From positions 1-11,476 of the forward strand of contig WFWK01000026.1 in NCBI GenBank assembly GCA_015491135.1: 11,476 bases of DNA. Reading direction: 5' to 3'. Position 1 is the first letter of the stretch; each line of letters begins with the position of its first letter. The notes beneath the pieces were generated by a model. That model was not told the origin of the DNA, searched no databases, and worked only from the letters and a program-made list of their open reading frames with translations. Positions 1 through 6,377 of the stretch are shown here, piece by piece. The DNA comes from Patescibacteria group bacterium. GTDB taxonomy: Bacteria > Patescibacteriota > Minisyncoccia > Phycocordibacterales > UBA2100. A program made the translations under genes and the position numbers.

Positions 1-465
1 GACAAAAACCAAAATGATACTCCAGATTCCGGCTCCGGCTGCCGTTGCAAAGGAAAAAAGCCACAAATTCATTTTTGAAAGCCCGGCCGGAAAAGAAATA
101 TACTGCCTTACTACAGGAATAAGCCTCCCTAAAAAAGTGGCAGTGACTCCGTGGTCTGCAAAAAACTTTTCAATTTGCTCAAATCTTTTTTCTCCAACTA
201 TTTTGCGCACAACAGACCTTCCCCAAAAAAAGGCGATGGCATAGTTTACAAAAGCGCCTAGCAAAGAACCCAAGGTTGACATTAAAACTATCAAAGCAAT
301 TGAAAACTCGCCCTTTTTTGCCGCAAGCCCCGCCGGGATTAAAACCACCTCACTCGGAAAAGGAAAAAAACTACTCTCAAGAGCCATTAAAAAAAATACT
401 CCCCAGTATCCCAAAGAAGATGCAAAATCAACCAAAAACTGAACTAGCTGCGAGTATCCAAACAT
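1..465 (-). CDS. DedA/VTT-family membrane protein, partial (C-terminus beyond the left edge)
   Basis: The first 155 codons of a DedA (SNARE-associated, VTT-domain) integral membrane protein are visible; the C-terminus is cut by the window edge. The family is known for polytopic inner-membrane proteins involved in lipid-carrier recycling and envelope homeostasis; the exact substrate here cannot be told. Supporting features are the motif ESSFFPFPSEVVLIPAG (about residues 30-46), a hydrophobic stretch rich in small residues after it, and the second family signature GRLIPVVRQYISFPAGLSKM (about 118-137), with its conserved arginines and Phe-Pro-Ala-Gly. The ATG at 465 lies inside trpS, giving a 22-bp overlap with the trpS stop, so translation is probably coupled to trpS. 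The only purine-rich sequence, AGGTG at 467-471, sits too close to the ATG for a normal ribosome binding site. Confidence 0.9.
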   Translation of the reverse strand, partial: MFGYSQLVQFLVDFASSLGYWGVFFLMALESSFFPFPSEVVLIPAGLAAKKGEFSIALIVLMSTLGSLLGAFVNYAIAFFWGRSVVRKIVGEKRFEQIEKFFADHGVTATFLGRLIPVVRQYISFPAGLSKMNLWLFSFATAAGAGIWSIILVFV

Positions 466-1418
466 ACACCTATTGCTTTTCTAACTTCAACCATTTTTTT
501 GTTGGCGAGCTCTCTTGCCACGGTGGCACCCTCTTCCAATGTTTTGTAAACAAATTCTTTGTTTTGCAATATCTCTTTTCTTTTTTCTCTCATCGGCGCT
601 ATAAAGTTTTCCAAATCTTCAATTAAAGCTTCTTTAAGGAATTTGTATTGCCCGCGATGCTCTGAATAAATTTTATCCAATTTCTCCTGCGGAAGTAAAA
701 GTTTATGAATGTTGTAAACATTAACCGGAATTTCACCTTCCGAGTCGGTTACTATTTTCATTACCGTTTTTGCAATTTCATCTTTCTCAGCAAAAAGAGG
801 GATTGTGTTTCCGTAACTTTTGCTCATTTTTCTTCCGTCTGTGCCAGGTACTACCTCGGTATCCGACAATATGTAAGGTTCGGGAAGTTTGAATATTTCA
901 ATTTTAAAAGTTGAATTAAATTTCTCGGCTATGTCTCGTGTCATTTCCAAGTGTTGTTTTTGATCTTTTCCCACCGGCACTACATCGGCATCATAAAGAA
1001 GAATGTCGGAGGCCATCAAAATCGGATAATTAAAATCTCCGATTGAAAGCTCGTTTTCTTTTCCTTTTTCTTTTGCGTCTTTGTAAACATGCGCTCTTTT
1101 TAGATAGCCTAAAGAAGTTAAAGTGTTAAAAATCCAAGCAAGCTCCGTATGCGCCGATATTTTTGACTGCTGATAGAAAATCACCCTTTTTGGGTCCAGC
1201 CCGAGCGCAAGATAGTCAACCGCCAAATTAAAAATATTCTCGCGCATTAACTCGGCATCTTTGATAAAATTAAGGGCGTGATAGTCAGCTATAAAAACAA
1301 AAACCTTTTCAAATTTATCCTGTAATTGCACAAACTGGCGCATAGCGCCAAAGTAATTTCCGATATGAGGAGAGCCTGTCGGCTTTACTCCTGAGAGCAT
1401 TATTTTATTCTCTGACAT
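444..1418 (-). CDS. trpS: Tryptophanyl-tRNA synthetase
   Basis: Cytoplasmic class Ic enzyme that attaches tryptophan to tRNA-Trp in an ATP-dependent two-step reaction. The 324-aa product has the normal bacterial TrpRS length. It opens with the family N-terminus (LSGVKPTGSPHIGNYFGA, residues 8-25) carrying the HIGH-type motif as HIGN at 18-21, and has the KMSKS loop intact at 197-201 within GRKMSKSYGN. The segment around VPVGKDQKQHLEMTRDIA (147-164) is the usual conserved tryptophan/ATP pocket region. The reading frame is open upstream to 1463, but those 15 residues are hydrophobic and precede the normal family start, so I chose the ATG at 1418. A -10-like TACAAT six bases before this ATG supports that choice and suggests a leaderless transcript. 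The 3' end overlaps the DedA gene by 22 bp. Confidence 0.97.
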   Translation of the reverse strand: MSENKIMLSGVKPTGSPHIGNYFGAMRQFVQLQDKFEKVFVFIADYHALNFIKDAELMRENIFNLAVDYLALGLDPKRVIFYQQSKISAHTELAWIFNTLTSLGYLKRAHVYKDAKEKGKENELSIGDFNYPILMASDILLYDADVVPVGKDQKQHLEMTRDIAEKFNSTFKIEIFKLPEPYILSDTEVVPGTDGRKMSKSYGNTIPLFAEKDEIAKTVMKIVTDSEGEIPVNVYNIHKLLLPQEKLDKIYSEHRGQYKFLKEALIEDLENFIAPMREKRKEILQNKEFVYKTLEEGATVARELANKKMVEVRKAIGVCLDTRS

Positions 1419-1424
1419 GAAAAC

Positions 1425-1430
1425 ATTGTA
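1425..1430 (-). promoter_or_regulatory. Predicted -10 box of trpS (leaderless-type promoter)
   Basis: On the minus strand TGCTACAAT gives a TACAAT hexamer with an extended -10 TG. The hexamer ends six bases before the trpS ATG, so transcription should begin at or next to the A of the start codon. No good -35 is visible at 16-18 bp; the extended -10 may compensate. This is predicted from sequence only. Confidence 0.55.
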
Positions 1431-1481
1431 GCAAAAAAACAAGAAAATATAAGAGCTACACAATGGTTGTGATACAACTTG

Positions 1482-1694
1482 TTAGATTAAAGCCGTTGCA
1501 TAAAGAGCCAGAGCAAACGCCAAAGTGAAAAAGATGGCCCCAACAAAACATTTTGAACGAAAAGGACTCATGTGCAGGTCAACGCTACAAGTGTCACATT
1601 TGTTGTGCCAGACTTTGTAAAATTGGAACCATGCATAAGCGGTTCCCAAAAACAATACCGCATCCAAAACAAAAAGAGTTGTTTGCAAATCCAT
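1482..1694 (-). CDS. Small membrane protein with a CxxC motif, unknown function
   Basis: A 70-aa product that I do not recognise. It has two predicted membrane helices (about residues 7-26 and 51-69) joined by a short polar loop. The loop holds three cysteines, C33 and C36 as CDTC and C49, plus two histidines (H30, H41), so it could bind a metal or take part in thiol chemistry; this is inference. The hydrophobic-loop-hydrophobic pattern argues for a real protein rather than chance. The start ATG at 1694 has no Shine-Dalgarno sequence upstream. It lies 63 bp upstream of trpS in the same direction, but trpS seems to have its own promoter in that gap. dnaK ends 299 bp upstream, beyond a terminator hairpin, so this gene is probably not in the dnaK transcript. 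Confidence 0.65.
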   Translation of the reverse strand: MDLQTTLFVLDAVLFLGTAYAWFQFYKVWHNKCDTCSVDLHMSPFRSKCFVGAIFFTLAFALALYATALI

Positions 1695-1768
1695 AATTTT
1701 TATTTAACTTTTAAGTTGTCTATTAAATTTTGACACTTTAAAACCGGAAAGCAAGAAGTTTTCCACAG

Positions 1769-1798
1769 ACAAAACCGCCCTTCTTGGGGCGGTTTTGT
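1769..1798. terminator. Rho-independent terminator, probably bidirectional
   Basis: A perfect 12-bp stem ACAAAACCGCCC / GGGCGGTTTTGT encloses the six-base loop TTCTTG (1781-1786). The GC core (CCGCCC/GGGCGG) is flanked by an A run on one side and a T run on the other, so it works in both directions. On the minus strand it would end the dnaK transcript, with tail TTTTGTCTGT. On the plus strand the T tract is longer (TTTTGTTTTT). Confidence 0.75.
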
Positions 1799-1834
1799 TT
1801 TTGACTGTCGGTTTTATTGGGCTGTTCGGAAATA

Positions 1835-1855
1835 CCCCGATGCTTTGCATCGGGG
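1835..1855. repeat. GC-rich hairpin
   Basis: A perfect 9-bp inverted repeat CCCCGATGC / GCATCGGGG with a TTT loop (1844-1846). Flanking GTTC (1824-1827) and GAAC (1858-1861) could add four outer pairs. It has no T tract on either side, so it is not a classical terminator. Confidence 0.7.
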
Positions 1856-1926
1856 ATGAACGGACAGATTTGAAAGCGCGCCCAAAAGGGTCGCCACCTA
1901 TTATCCAATACACCTTCTCCCGGTTC

Positions 1927-1947
1927 GCCTGCCTGTGGCAGACAGGC
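1927..1947. repeat. Imperfect hairpin GCCTGCCTG-TGG-CAGACAGGC
   Basis: Two 9-base arms pair with one mismatch around a three-base loop. Its last two bases overlap the first two of the long hairpin at 1946-1982, so in RNA the two structures would stack next to each other or compete. Confidence 0.55.
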
Positions 1948-1982
1948 AACAAGCTACGGGGTATTCCCCCGTAGCTTGTTGC
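1946..1982. repeat. 16-bp perfect hairpin directly after dnaK
   Basis: Arms 1946-1961 and 1967-1982 pair perfectly over 16 bp (core AAGCTACGGGG / CCCCGTAGCTT) around the five-base loop TATTC. It starts eight bases after two tandem TAA stops at the end of dnaK. No T run follows on either strand, so it fits an mRNA-stabilising 3' structure or a repeat element better than an intrinsic terminator. The real terminator is probably the hairpin at 1769-1798. Confidence 0.7.
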
Positions 1983-1993
1983 GAGGTAATTTA

Positions 1994-3916
1994 TTAGCTT
2001 TTTTTATCTTCACCTTCAGTATCTTCTTTTTTGTTCTCTTTCTCTTCTTCAAACTCGGCATCTTTTACTTTTTCACCTTGCTCTGGGTTAGTTTCTGAAG
2101 CAGAGTCAGACTGCTTAGCTTTAGCAAGAGCTTCCCCTATCTTTTGCATAGATTGCGACAACTCTTCCGTTGCTTTTTTAATCTCTTCTTTATCGTCTTT
2201 TGAGAGGGTATCGCGCAGGGTTTTTATCTTATCTTCCACCTCTTCTTTAACGGAAGTCTCCAGCTTGTCTCCGGCGTCTTTTATACCCTTCTCTGCGATA
2301 TAAATTGTCTGTTCCGCCAAGTTTTTGGCCTCTGCAAGCTCTTTTCGTTTTTTGTCTTCTTCCGCGTGTGCTTCGGCGTCTTGTCGCATTTTTTCTATTT
2401 CTTCCTCCGAGAGATTGGACGAACCTTCTATTTTTATTGATTGCTCTTTACCGGTTGATTTGTCTTTTGCTGTAACTGTCAAGATTCCGTTTGCATCTAT
2501 ATCAAAGGTAACTTCAATTTGAGGAACTCCACGAGGCGCAGGTGGAATGCCATCTAAAATAAACTTACCCAATGATTTATTGTCAGCTGCCATCTCACGC
2601 TCACCTTGTACAACATGAATTTCAACTTGCGTTTGATTATCGGTTGCGGTTGAAAAAATTTGCGTCTTTTTGGTGGGAATTGTTGTATTTTTCTCTATAA
2701 GTTTGGTAGCAATTCCACCCATTGTCTCAATCCCCAAAGAAAGAGGAATAACATCAAGCAAAAGCACATCTTTAACATCTCCTTGCATAATCCCTCCTTG
2801 AAGCGCTGCACCTAAAGCAACAACTTCATCTGGATTTATTGACTTGTTTGGCTCTTTTCCGAAAAGCTCTTTTACTTTCTCTGCAATCATCGGCATTCTG
2901 GTCTGTCCTCCCACCAGGATAACCTCATCTATATCAGAGATTTCAAACGGAGAATTTTCAATCGCTTTTTTGGTTATCTCAAGGGCGCGTGAGACAAACT
3001 CCTCGGCAAGCTCTTCAAGTTTTGCGCGTGTAAGCTTTAAAAGAAGATGCTTCGGCCCAGATTCATCTGAGGTGATAAATGGAATATTTATCTCTGTCTC
3101 AGTTGTTGTTGAAAGTTCAATTTTTGCTTTTTCAGCCGCCTCATCAAGCCTCTGCAGAGCCAGAGGGTCACCGGAGAGATCAATTCCGTTTTCTTTTTTA
3201 AACTCTTCTATCATCCAGTTTATGATTTTTTGGTCTATGTCTCGCCCTCCCATGTGCGAGTCTCCGTCTGTGGATTTTACTTCTATAACATCATCGCCAA
3301 CTTCCAAAACAGAAACGTCAAATGTTCCTCCTCCAAAGTCAAACACAACAATTTGCTCGTCTTTTTTCTTGTTAAACCCATAGGCAAGCGCTGCCGCTGT
3401 CGGCTCGTTTATTATTCTTTTCACTTCAAGGCCGGCAATTTTTCCGGCATCTTTTGTTGCTTGTCTTTGAGAGTCGTTAAAATATGCCGGAACGGTAATT
3501 ACCGCTTCTTTAATTTCTTCTCCCAGCTTCTCTTCCGCATCTTCTTTGAGCTTGCGTAATATCATTGCCGAGATTTCCTCCGGCCTGTAATCTTTATCTC
3601 CCATCTCAACCAAAACACCTCCATCGGGAGCCTCCTTCAGTGTGTAAGGGACTGTTTTTAAATCTCTTTGAACGGCCTTATCTTTAAATTTGTGCCCTAT
3701 GTACCTTTTAATGCTGAAAATTGTGTTTTTCGGGTTTGTAACAGCTTGCCTTTTTGCCAACACTCCCACAAGTCTCTCGCCGTTTTTTGAGATGGCCACT
3801 ATAGAAGGAGTTGTGCGAGCTCCTTCTTTGTTCTCAATGATGCGAGGTTCACCTCCTTGAACAATTGCCATTGCCGAGTTTGTGGTTCCCAAATCAATAC
3901 CTAAAACTTTTCCCAT
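1994..3916 (-). CDS. dnaK: Chaperone protein DnaK (Hsp70)
   Basis: Full-length 640-aa cytoplasmic Hsp70 that binds exposed hydrophobic peptides in an ATP-controlled cycle with DnaJ and GrpE. The nucleotide-binding domain spans about residues 1-380, with GIDLGTTNS (6-14), the phosphate-binding VFDFGGGTFDVS (191-202) and ILVGGQTRMP (333-342). The hydrophobic interdomain linker VLLLDVIPL is at 384-392. The substrate-binding beta domain, helical lid and the usual acidic tail follow; the tail runs about 13 residues past the usual EF-rich end (to SKKDE-type composition, read on the minus strand). It starts 26 bp after the ribbon-helix-helix-like gene and is probably cotranscribed with it. No grpE, dnaJ or hrcA, and no CIRCE-type inverted repeat, is seen nearby. 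The ATG at 3916 lacks a well-placed Shine-Dalgarno; AGGAT is about 15 bases away. A weak internal promoter (TTCAAA, 18 bp, GATAAT) may lie in the gap. Two tandem TAA codons end the gene. Confidence 0.99.
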   Translation of the reverse strand: MGKVLGIDLGTTNSAMAIVQGGEPRIIENKEGARTTPSIVAISKNGERLVGVLAKRQAVTNPKNTIFSIKRYIGHKFKDKAVQRDLKTVPYTLKEAPDGGVLVEMGDKDYRPEEISAMILRKLKEDAEEKLGEEIKEAVITVPAYFNDSQRQATKDAGKIAGLEVKRIINEPTAAALAYGFNKKKDEQIVVFDFGGGTFDVSVLEVGDDVIEVKSTDGDSHMGGRDIDQKIINWMIEEFKKENGIDLSGDPLALQRLDEAAEKAKIELSTTTETEINIPFITSDESGPKHLLLKLTRAKLEELAEEFVSRALEITKKAIENSPFEISDIDEVILVGGQTRMPMIAEKVKELFGKEPNKSINPDEVVALGAALQGGIMQGDVKDVLLLDVIPLSLGIETMGGIATKLIEKNTTIPTKKTQIFSTATDNQTQVEIHVVQGEREMAADNKSLGKFILDGIPPAPRGVPQIEVTFDIDANGILTVTAKDKSTGKEQSIKIEGSSNLSEEEIEKMRQDAEAHAEEDKKRKELAEAKNLAEQTIYIAEKGIKDAGDKLETSVKEEVEDKIKTLRDTLSKDDKEEIKKATEELSQSMQKIGEALAKAKQSDSASETNPEQGEKVKDAEFEEEKENKKEDTEGEDKKS

Positions 3917-3942
3917 ATGCTTTTTTAAATTATCCTGTTAAT

Positions 3943-4248
3943 TTATAAAACTTTTGAACGAATGTATGCGGAGACGGAATCATACCCTTCTTTAATCGCG
4001 TTTTCCATAATTCTTATTTTCTCCTCCGGAGTTACGCGAAAACGCAACACCTCAGACTGCCTTTGAGCCTCTTGAAGTGCCGAGATTATCATCTGAGGCA
4101 ACATGGCAAGAAGCTCGGGAAGTCTTTCATTTTCCACCTGCTGTTTTATGTTCGCCTCCTCGCATACAATCGTCGTTTTTTTGCGCGCGGGGCGCAAAAT
4201 GTATGCATACTTGCGATTTCCTATTATTATGTAATGTTTAACTTCCAT
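3943..4248 (-). CDS. Ribbon-helix-helix-like small protein upstream of dnaK
   Basis: A 101-aa protein without a certain family name. The last 37 residues (65-101) look like a CopG/MobC-type ribbon-helix-helix fold: a short strand VLRFRVTPEE, a first helix, then a turn and second helix in GYDSVSAYIRSKVL. The first 60 residues differ, with a possible beta hairpin (YIIIGNRKYAYILRPARK) and a helix rich in Leu, Met and Pro. Ribbon-helix-helix proteins commonly bind operator DNA as dimers, often as autoregulators or antitoxins, but no toxin gene lies beside it. The partner here is dnaK, 26 bp downstream and apparently in the same transcript. The gene has the best promoter in the window (4259-4286). 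It is probably a DNA-binding regulator, but its target is unknown; it could equally be a structural RHH-like protein of uncharacterised role. Confidence 0.8.
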   Translation of the reverse strand: MEVKHYIIIGNRKYAYILRPARKKTTIVCEEANIKQQVENERLPELLAMLPQMIISALQEAQRQSEVLRFRVTPEEKIRIMENAIKEGYDSVSAYIRSKVL

Positions 4249-4258
4249 TTGTAGCTAC

Positions 4259-4286
4259 ATTATAGCAACTTGTACCACAAACGCAA
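4259..4286 (-). promoter_or_regulatory. Sigma70-type promoter for the RHH gene-dnaK operon
   Basis: On the minus strand TTGCGT (4281-4286), a 16-bp spacer and a consensus TATAAT (4259-4264) preceded by the extended TGC are seen. Transcription should start near 4252, leaving a leader of only about four bases before the ATG at 4248. A small inverted repeat, CGCA-AGCA-TGCG (4282-4293), overlaps the -35 box and could be an operator. Confidence 0.7.
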
Positions 4287-4355
4287 GCATGCGAATGTTA
4301 GTATATAAATGAAAAATGAGAGATCATAAATGAAAATTAAAATAATAGATAAAAA

Positions 4356-5033
4356 TTAGCGTTTTGCTTTAACTTTTCCATAGACAAAAAACAGAAAAGC
4401 CAAAAGAGCAAACGAAGCTGAAAGTATTAACAGAGTATTTCTAAGCGAAAAATTTGTAACGCCGGTGGATTTGGTTTCTTTTTCTTTTCTATCTTGTTTC
4501 TCCGGAACATCCTCCTGATCTGTTTTAATTGTTGAAGGTGTTGAGCTTGCCTGCTCTTTTGTTTTTTCATTTTTATCTATAACAACAGTTACAGATGAAG
4601 TTGCTCTAAAAACGTTTTTGTGCGCGGGGTTCAGTATCATTGACTCCGGGGTCACTTCAAAGACAAACTTCCCTTCTCTAAGAGCTTTAAAAGTTAAAAT
4701 TGCAAAATCGGTTTTTGACTTCATTCCTCCGGGTAGACCCGCTGCATAAACCAAAGTATTGTTTTTAGTATCATGTTTTTGAAATTCAGGGTCGGAGAGT
4801 TGTATATACTCGTTTGAAGCGGGTAAAACCTTAAGAAGCTCAGCTTCGGGAGAGTATTTGGCGCTTAGTTTTGCGGTGTAGACAAAATCACCCTGCGGAT
4901 TAACAGAAACCTTAACCATAATCATATCCCCTTCCAGTGCCTTTTTGGGAGCAGACAGCTCAAAAGTGGCCGCAAAGGCAACATTCACATTTACAAGCAA
5001 AAAAACTGCTAATGTAAACTTTAAAAAGCGCAT
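4356..5033 (-). CDS. Secreted cohesin-domain-like protein with C-terminal membrane anchor
   Basis: A 225-aa exported protein. A Sec signal peptide covers residues 1-21 (MRFLKFTLAVFLLVNVNVAFA, cleavage likely after AFA). Residues 23-153 resemble a cohesin-like beta-sandwich: an opening FELSAPKKALEGDMIMVKV strand pair, then a VYAAGLPGG turn and an ILTFKAL strand, as in cohesin-type surface domains. A charged, low-complexity linker (about 155-195, rich in K, E, T, S and P) leads to one membrane helix (200-218) and a basic KVKAKR end, so the domain faces outside and the tail is cytoplasmic. There is no LPXTG motif, so sortase attachment is not supported. The frame is open to 5081, but only the ATG at 5033 puts the signal peptide at the N-terminus. 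It follows the FN3-like gene by 107 bp in the same direction. The ligand is unknown; no dockerin is seen. Confidence 0.78.
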   Translation of the reverse strand: MRFLKFTLAVFLLVNVNVAFAATFELSAPKKALEGDMIMVKVSVNPQGDFVYTAKLSAKYSPEAELLKVLPASNEYIQLSDPEFQKHDTKNNTLVYAAGLPGGMKSKTDFAILTFKALREGKFVFEVTPESMILNPAHKNVFRATSSVTVVIDKNEKTKEQASSTPSTIKTDQEDVPEKQDRKEKETKSTGVTNFSLRNTLLILSASFALLAFLFFVYGKVKAKR

Positions 5034-5140
5034 TGTAAGTACTTTAACATATTTATTTAAACCCCCAAACAGTAGAAACAAGCAAAGACACCATCATACA
5101 ACGATGGGGAAAAAGACAAAATATTAAGTAATTTAGGTCG

Positions 5141-6286
5141 CTAAGCTATTTTTGTAAATCCGGTATCGGAATCATTTATATCTTCTTCCCTTTCCTCCTC
5201 TTGTTTTTTAACCTCCTCGGTTACCTCAGAGAGAAGGTGCCAACCGAGCAAAATCAAAAATAGAGCCACCAAAACAAGAGAGATTCTAAAGTAAGAGAGC
5301 AGAGCAAAAGCAACGGCGAAAACAGCCATTGCAAACAGCCAAAAAACTTTAGGTTTTTCAACCACTATATTTAAGTATGGAAGTATAACTTTTTGCAAAA
5401 ACCAAATAAACAAAATTGTTGCCAAAGCCGGGAGGAGAAAGCTTAACTTCCAAACAGATTTCAAAAAAGCGCTCTCACCCTCATCACCTTCACTCTTTTC
5501 ATCTTCAGTTTTTAGTTTGCTGTCTTGCACCTTTTCTTCTTGGACATTTTGAGCGTCTTTAAGAGCATTTAAAACAGATGGAACCTTAGCAAGCTCTTTA
5601 TCTGTTTTCTCTTGTGCCTTAGACTGCTCTGTGGCAACTACTTCTTCGGCTTTATCCTGACCCTTATCTGAGTTTTCGGTTTTTGGCACTTTGTTTGTAA
5701 AGTTTCCATTTACAACCGGATATGGTTTGGATACAGGAGAAGAAACCGCTTTTTGCGTTTTACCAATGTAGTTTGGAGTTGTTTTTTGGGCTTGCTGTGC
5801 TTTCTCTGACTGTTTTTGCTTTATGGTTACCAAATAAGGACCTGATACCGCCGGAGTAGCTGTGGGATTTGCTCTTGAGACAACATAAAACATATACTTC
5901 TCTCCCAATTCTATCCCGCGGATTATTGCTGTGTGAACAACATCTCCGGAGTTGTTTTGCACCGAAGCGTATTTGAGTCCCAAACGAGGCGCTGTGGCAT
6001 CTATTCCTGTAAATTCAGATACCGGGGTGTAGACAACCTGACTTGTAGCCGGAGCATCTGTAGCCCACCTTATGACAACACATTTCTCGGGGGCAGATGC
6101 CGCAATTGCCGATACTTCTGCTATCTCCGGAGGAAAAACCTGGCCCGAGAGAACTGGGGAGCTACTTTTGATTTCAACTTTCACACCGGCGCAGGTGTTG
6201 TTTAGTACTTCTGCAGAAGCACTGTAGAAAGGCAATAATCCAAAAACAATGGTTGCCAAAATTATCATGCGCACTTTTGTCTTCAT
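5141..6286 (-). CDS. Signal-peptide protein with a fibronectin III-like domain and three membrane helices
   Basis: A 381-aa envelope protein of unknown function. Residues 1-25 are a Sec signal peptide ending in SASA. Residues about 53-155 look like a fibronectin III / purple-acid-phosphatase N-terminal-type beta-sandwich, shown by VVIRWATDAPATSQVVY and the later HTAIIRGIELGEKYMFYVVS, a pattern usual in surface or cell-wall-associated proteins. Residues 156-275 are a disordered linker rich in K, Q, E and S. Three membrane helices follow (about 277-298, 314-333, 334-353), then a short acidic cytoplasmic tail. The N-terminal domain is therefore probably extracellular. It precedes the cohesin-like gene and may be expressed with it. 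Upstream, AATAAT six bases before the ATG (6286) is a possible leaderless promoter. The DINDSDTG near the C-terminus is not a dockerin. Confidence 0.75.
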   Translation of the reverse strand: MKTKVRMIILATIVFGLLPFYSASAEVLNNTCAGVKVEIKSSSPVLSGQVFPPEIAEVSAIAASAPEKCVVIRWATDAPATSQVVYTPVSEFTGIDATAPRLGLKYASVQNNSGDVVHTAIIRGIELGEKYMFYVVSRANPTATPAVSGPYLVTIKQKQSEKAQQAQKTTPNYIGKTQKAVSSPVSKPYPVVNGNFTNKVPKTENSDKGQDKAEEVVATEQSKAQEKTDKELAKVPSVLNALKDAQNVQEEKVQDSKLKTEDEKSEGDEGESAFLKSVWKLSFLLPALATILFIWFLQKVILPYLNIVVEKPKVFWLFAMAVFAVAFALLSYFRISLVLVALFLILLGWHLLSEVTEEVKKQEEEREEDINDSDTGFTKIA

Positions 6287-6292
6287 AAATCA

Positions 6293-6298
6293 ATTATT
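6293..6298 (-). promoter_or_regulatory. Possible -10 box of the FN3-like gene
   Basis: The minus strand has AATAAT, one base off TATAAT, with TGATTT between it and the ATG at 6286. The six-base spacing matches trpS and the CorA gene. The region is very AT-rich, no -35 stands out and chance matches are likely, so this is weak. Confidence 0.35.
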
Positions 6299-6350
6299 TA
6301 AAACTTGTAATTAAATTAAAAAATTAGAGAAAGAGCAGAAAAACAAAGGA

Positions 6351-6377
6351 CTTTTTTGCACTTTACGCGCAAAAAAG
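6351..6377. repeat. 9-bp inverted repeat CTTTTTTGC / GCAAAAAAG
   Basis: The arms at 6351-6359 and 6369-6377 pair perfectly around the nine-base loop ACTTTACGC. No gene ends near it on either strand, so a terminator role is not obvious. It could be a regulator site or part of an RNA. Confidence 0.5.

Larger units (their letters stand above)
1828..1967. repeat. Possible small palindromic repeat element with inverted ends
   Basis: GGAAATACCCCGATGC at 1828-1843 recurs in inverted orientation at 1953-1967, where the minus strand reads GGAATACCCCGTAGC. The two copies differ by one missing A and an AT/TA swap. Each copy also forms one arm of its own hairpin. The pair could be the ends of a roughly 140-bp non-coding mobile element (MITE or REP/BIME type) or two separate copies of a dispersed palindrome. 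There is no coding capacity inside. Element identity is inference, because no second genomic copy is visible here. Confidence 0.4.
1695..1993. other. Intergenic spacer with four hairpins, no gene
   Basis: This gap between dnaK and the 70-aa membrane protein gene is noticeably more GC-rich and more structured than the surrounding DNA. It holds, left to right, a terminator hairpin (1769-1798), a GC-rich hairpin (1835-1855), an imperfect hairpin (1927-1947) and a long perfect hairpin (1946-1982). An 82-codon minus-strand frame (1952-1704) crosses all of the first three. It is not homologous to anything I know, and its residues simply translate the hairpins, so I do not call it a gene. Confidence 0.75.

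Noticed and set aside
1419..1463. Upstream extension of trpS by 15 residues
   Set aside because: TrpRS proteins normally begin just before the LSG-PTG motif; the extension would be hydrophobic and would span the predicted -10 box.
1861..1902. Possible tRNA 3' end (GGGTCGCCACC on the plus strand)
   Set aside because: There is no matching GGCGACC acceptor strand about 70 bases upstream and no anticodon or T-arm stem, so no cloverleaf can be built.
1704..1952. An 82-codon minus-strand open frame in the dnaK-trpS spacer
   Set aside because: It runs across the terminator and two other hairpins, its sequence is just the translation of those palindromes, and it has no recognisable domain or ribosome site.
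4305..4336. Direct repeat ATAAATGAAAA (4305-4315 and 4326-4336)
   Set aside because: Two short low-complexity copies in AT-rich intergenic DNA are expected by chance; there is no further copy or supporting context.
5034..5081. Upstream extension of the cohesin-like protein by 16 residues
   Set aside because: It would bury the signal peptide; the ATG at 5033 gives a normal Sec leader.
5091..5107. Short inverted repeat CCATC-N7-GATGG between the FN3-like and cohesin-like genes
   Set aside because: The 5-bp stem with a seven-base loop has no T tract on the minus strand and is too weak to call a terminator or operator.
5179..5193. Dockerin-like DINDSDTG near the C-terminus of the FN3-like protein
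   Set aside because: The glycine and acidic positions do not match the DxNxDGxxxxxD calcium loop, there is no second copy, and the segment follows the membrane helices and is probably cytoplasmic. The coordinates cover the tail only approximately.
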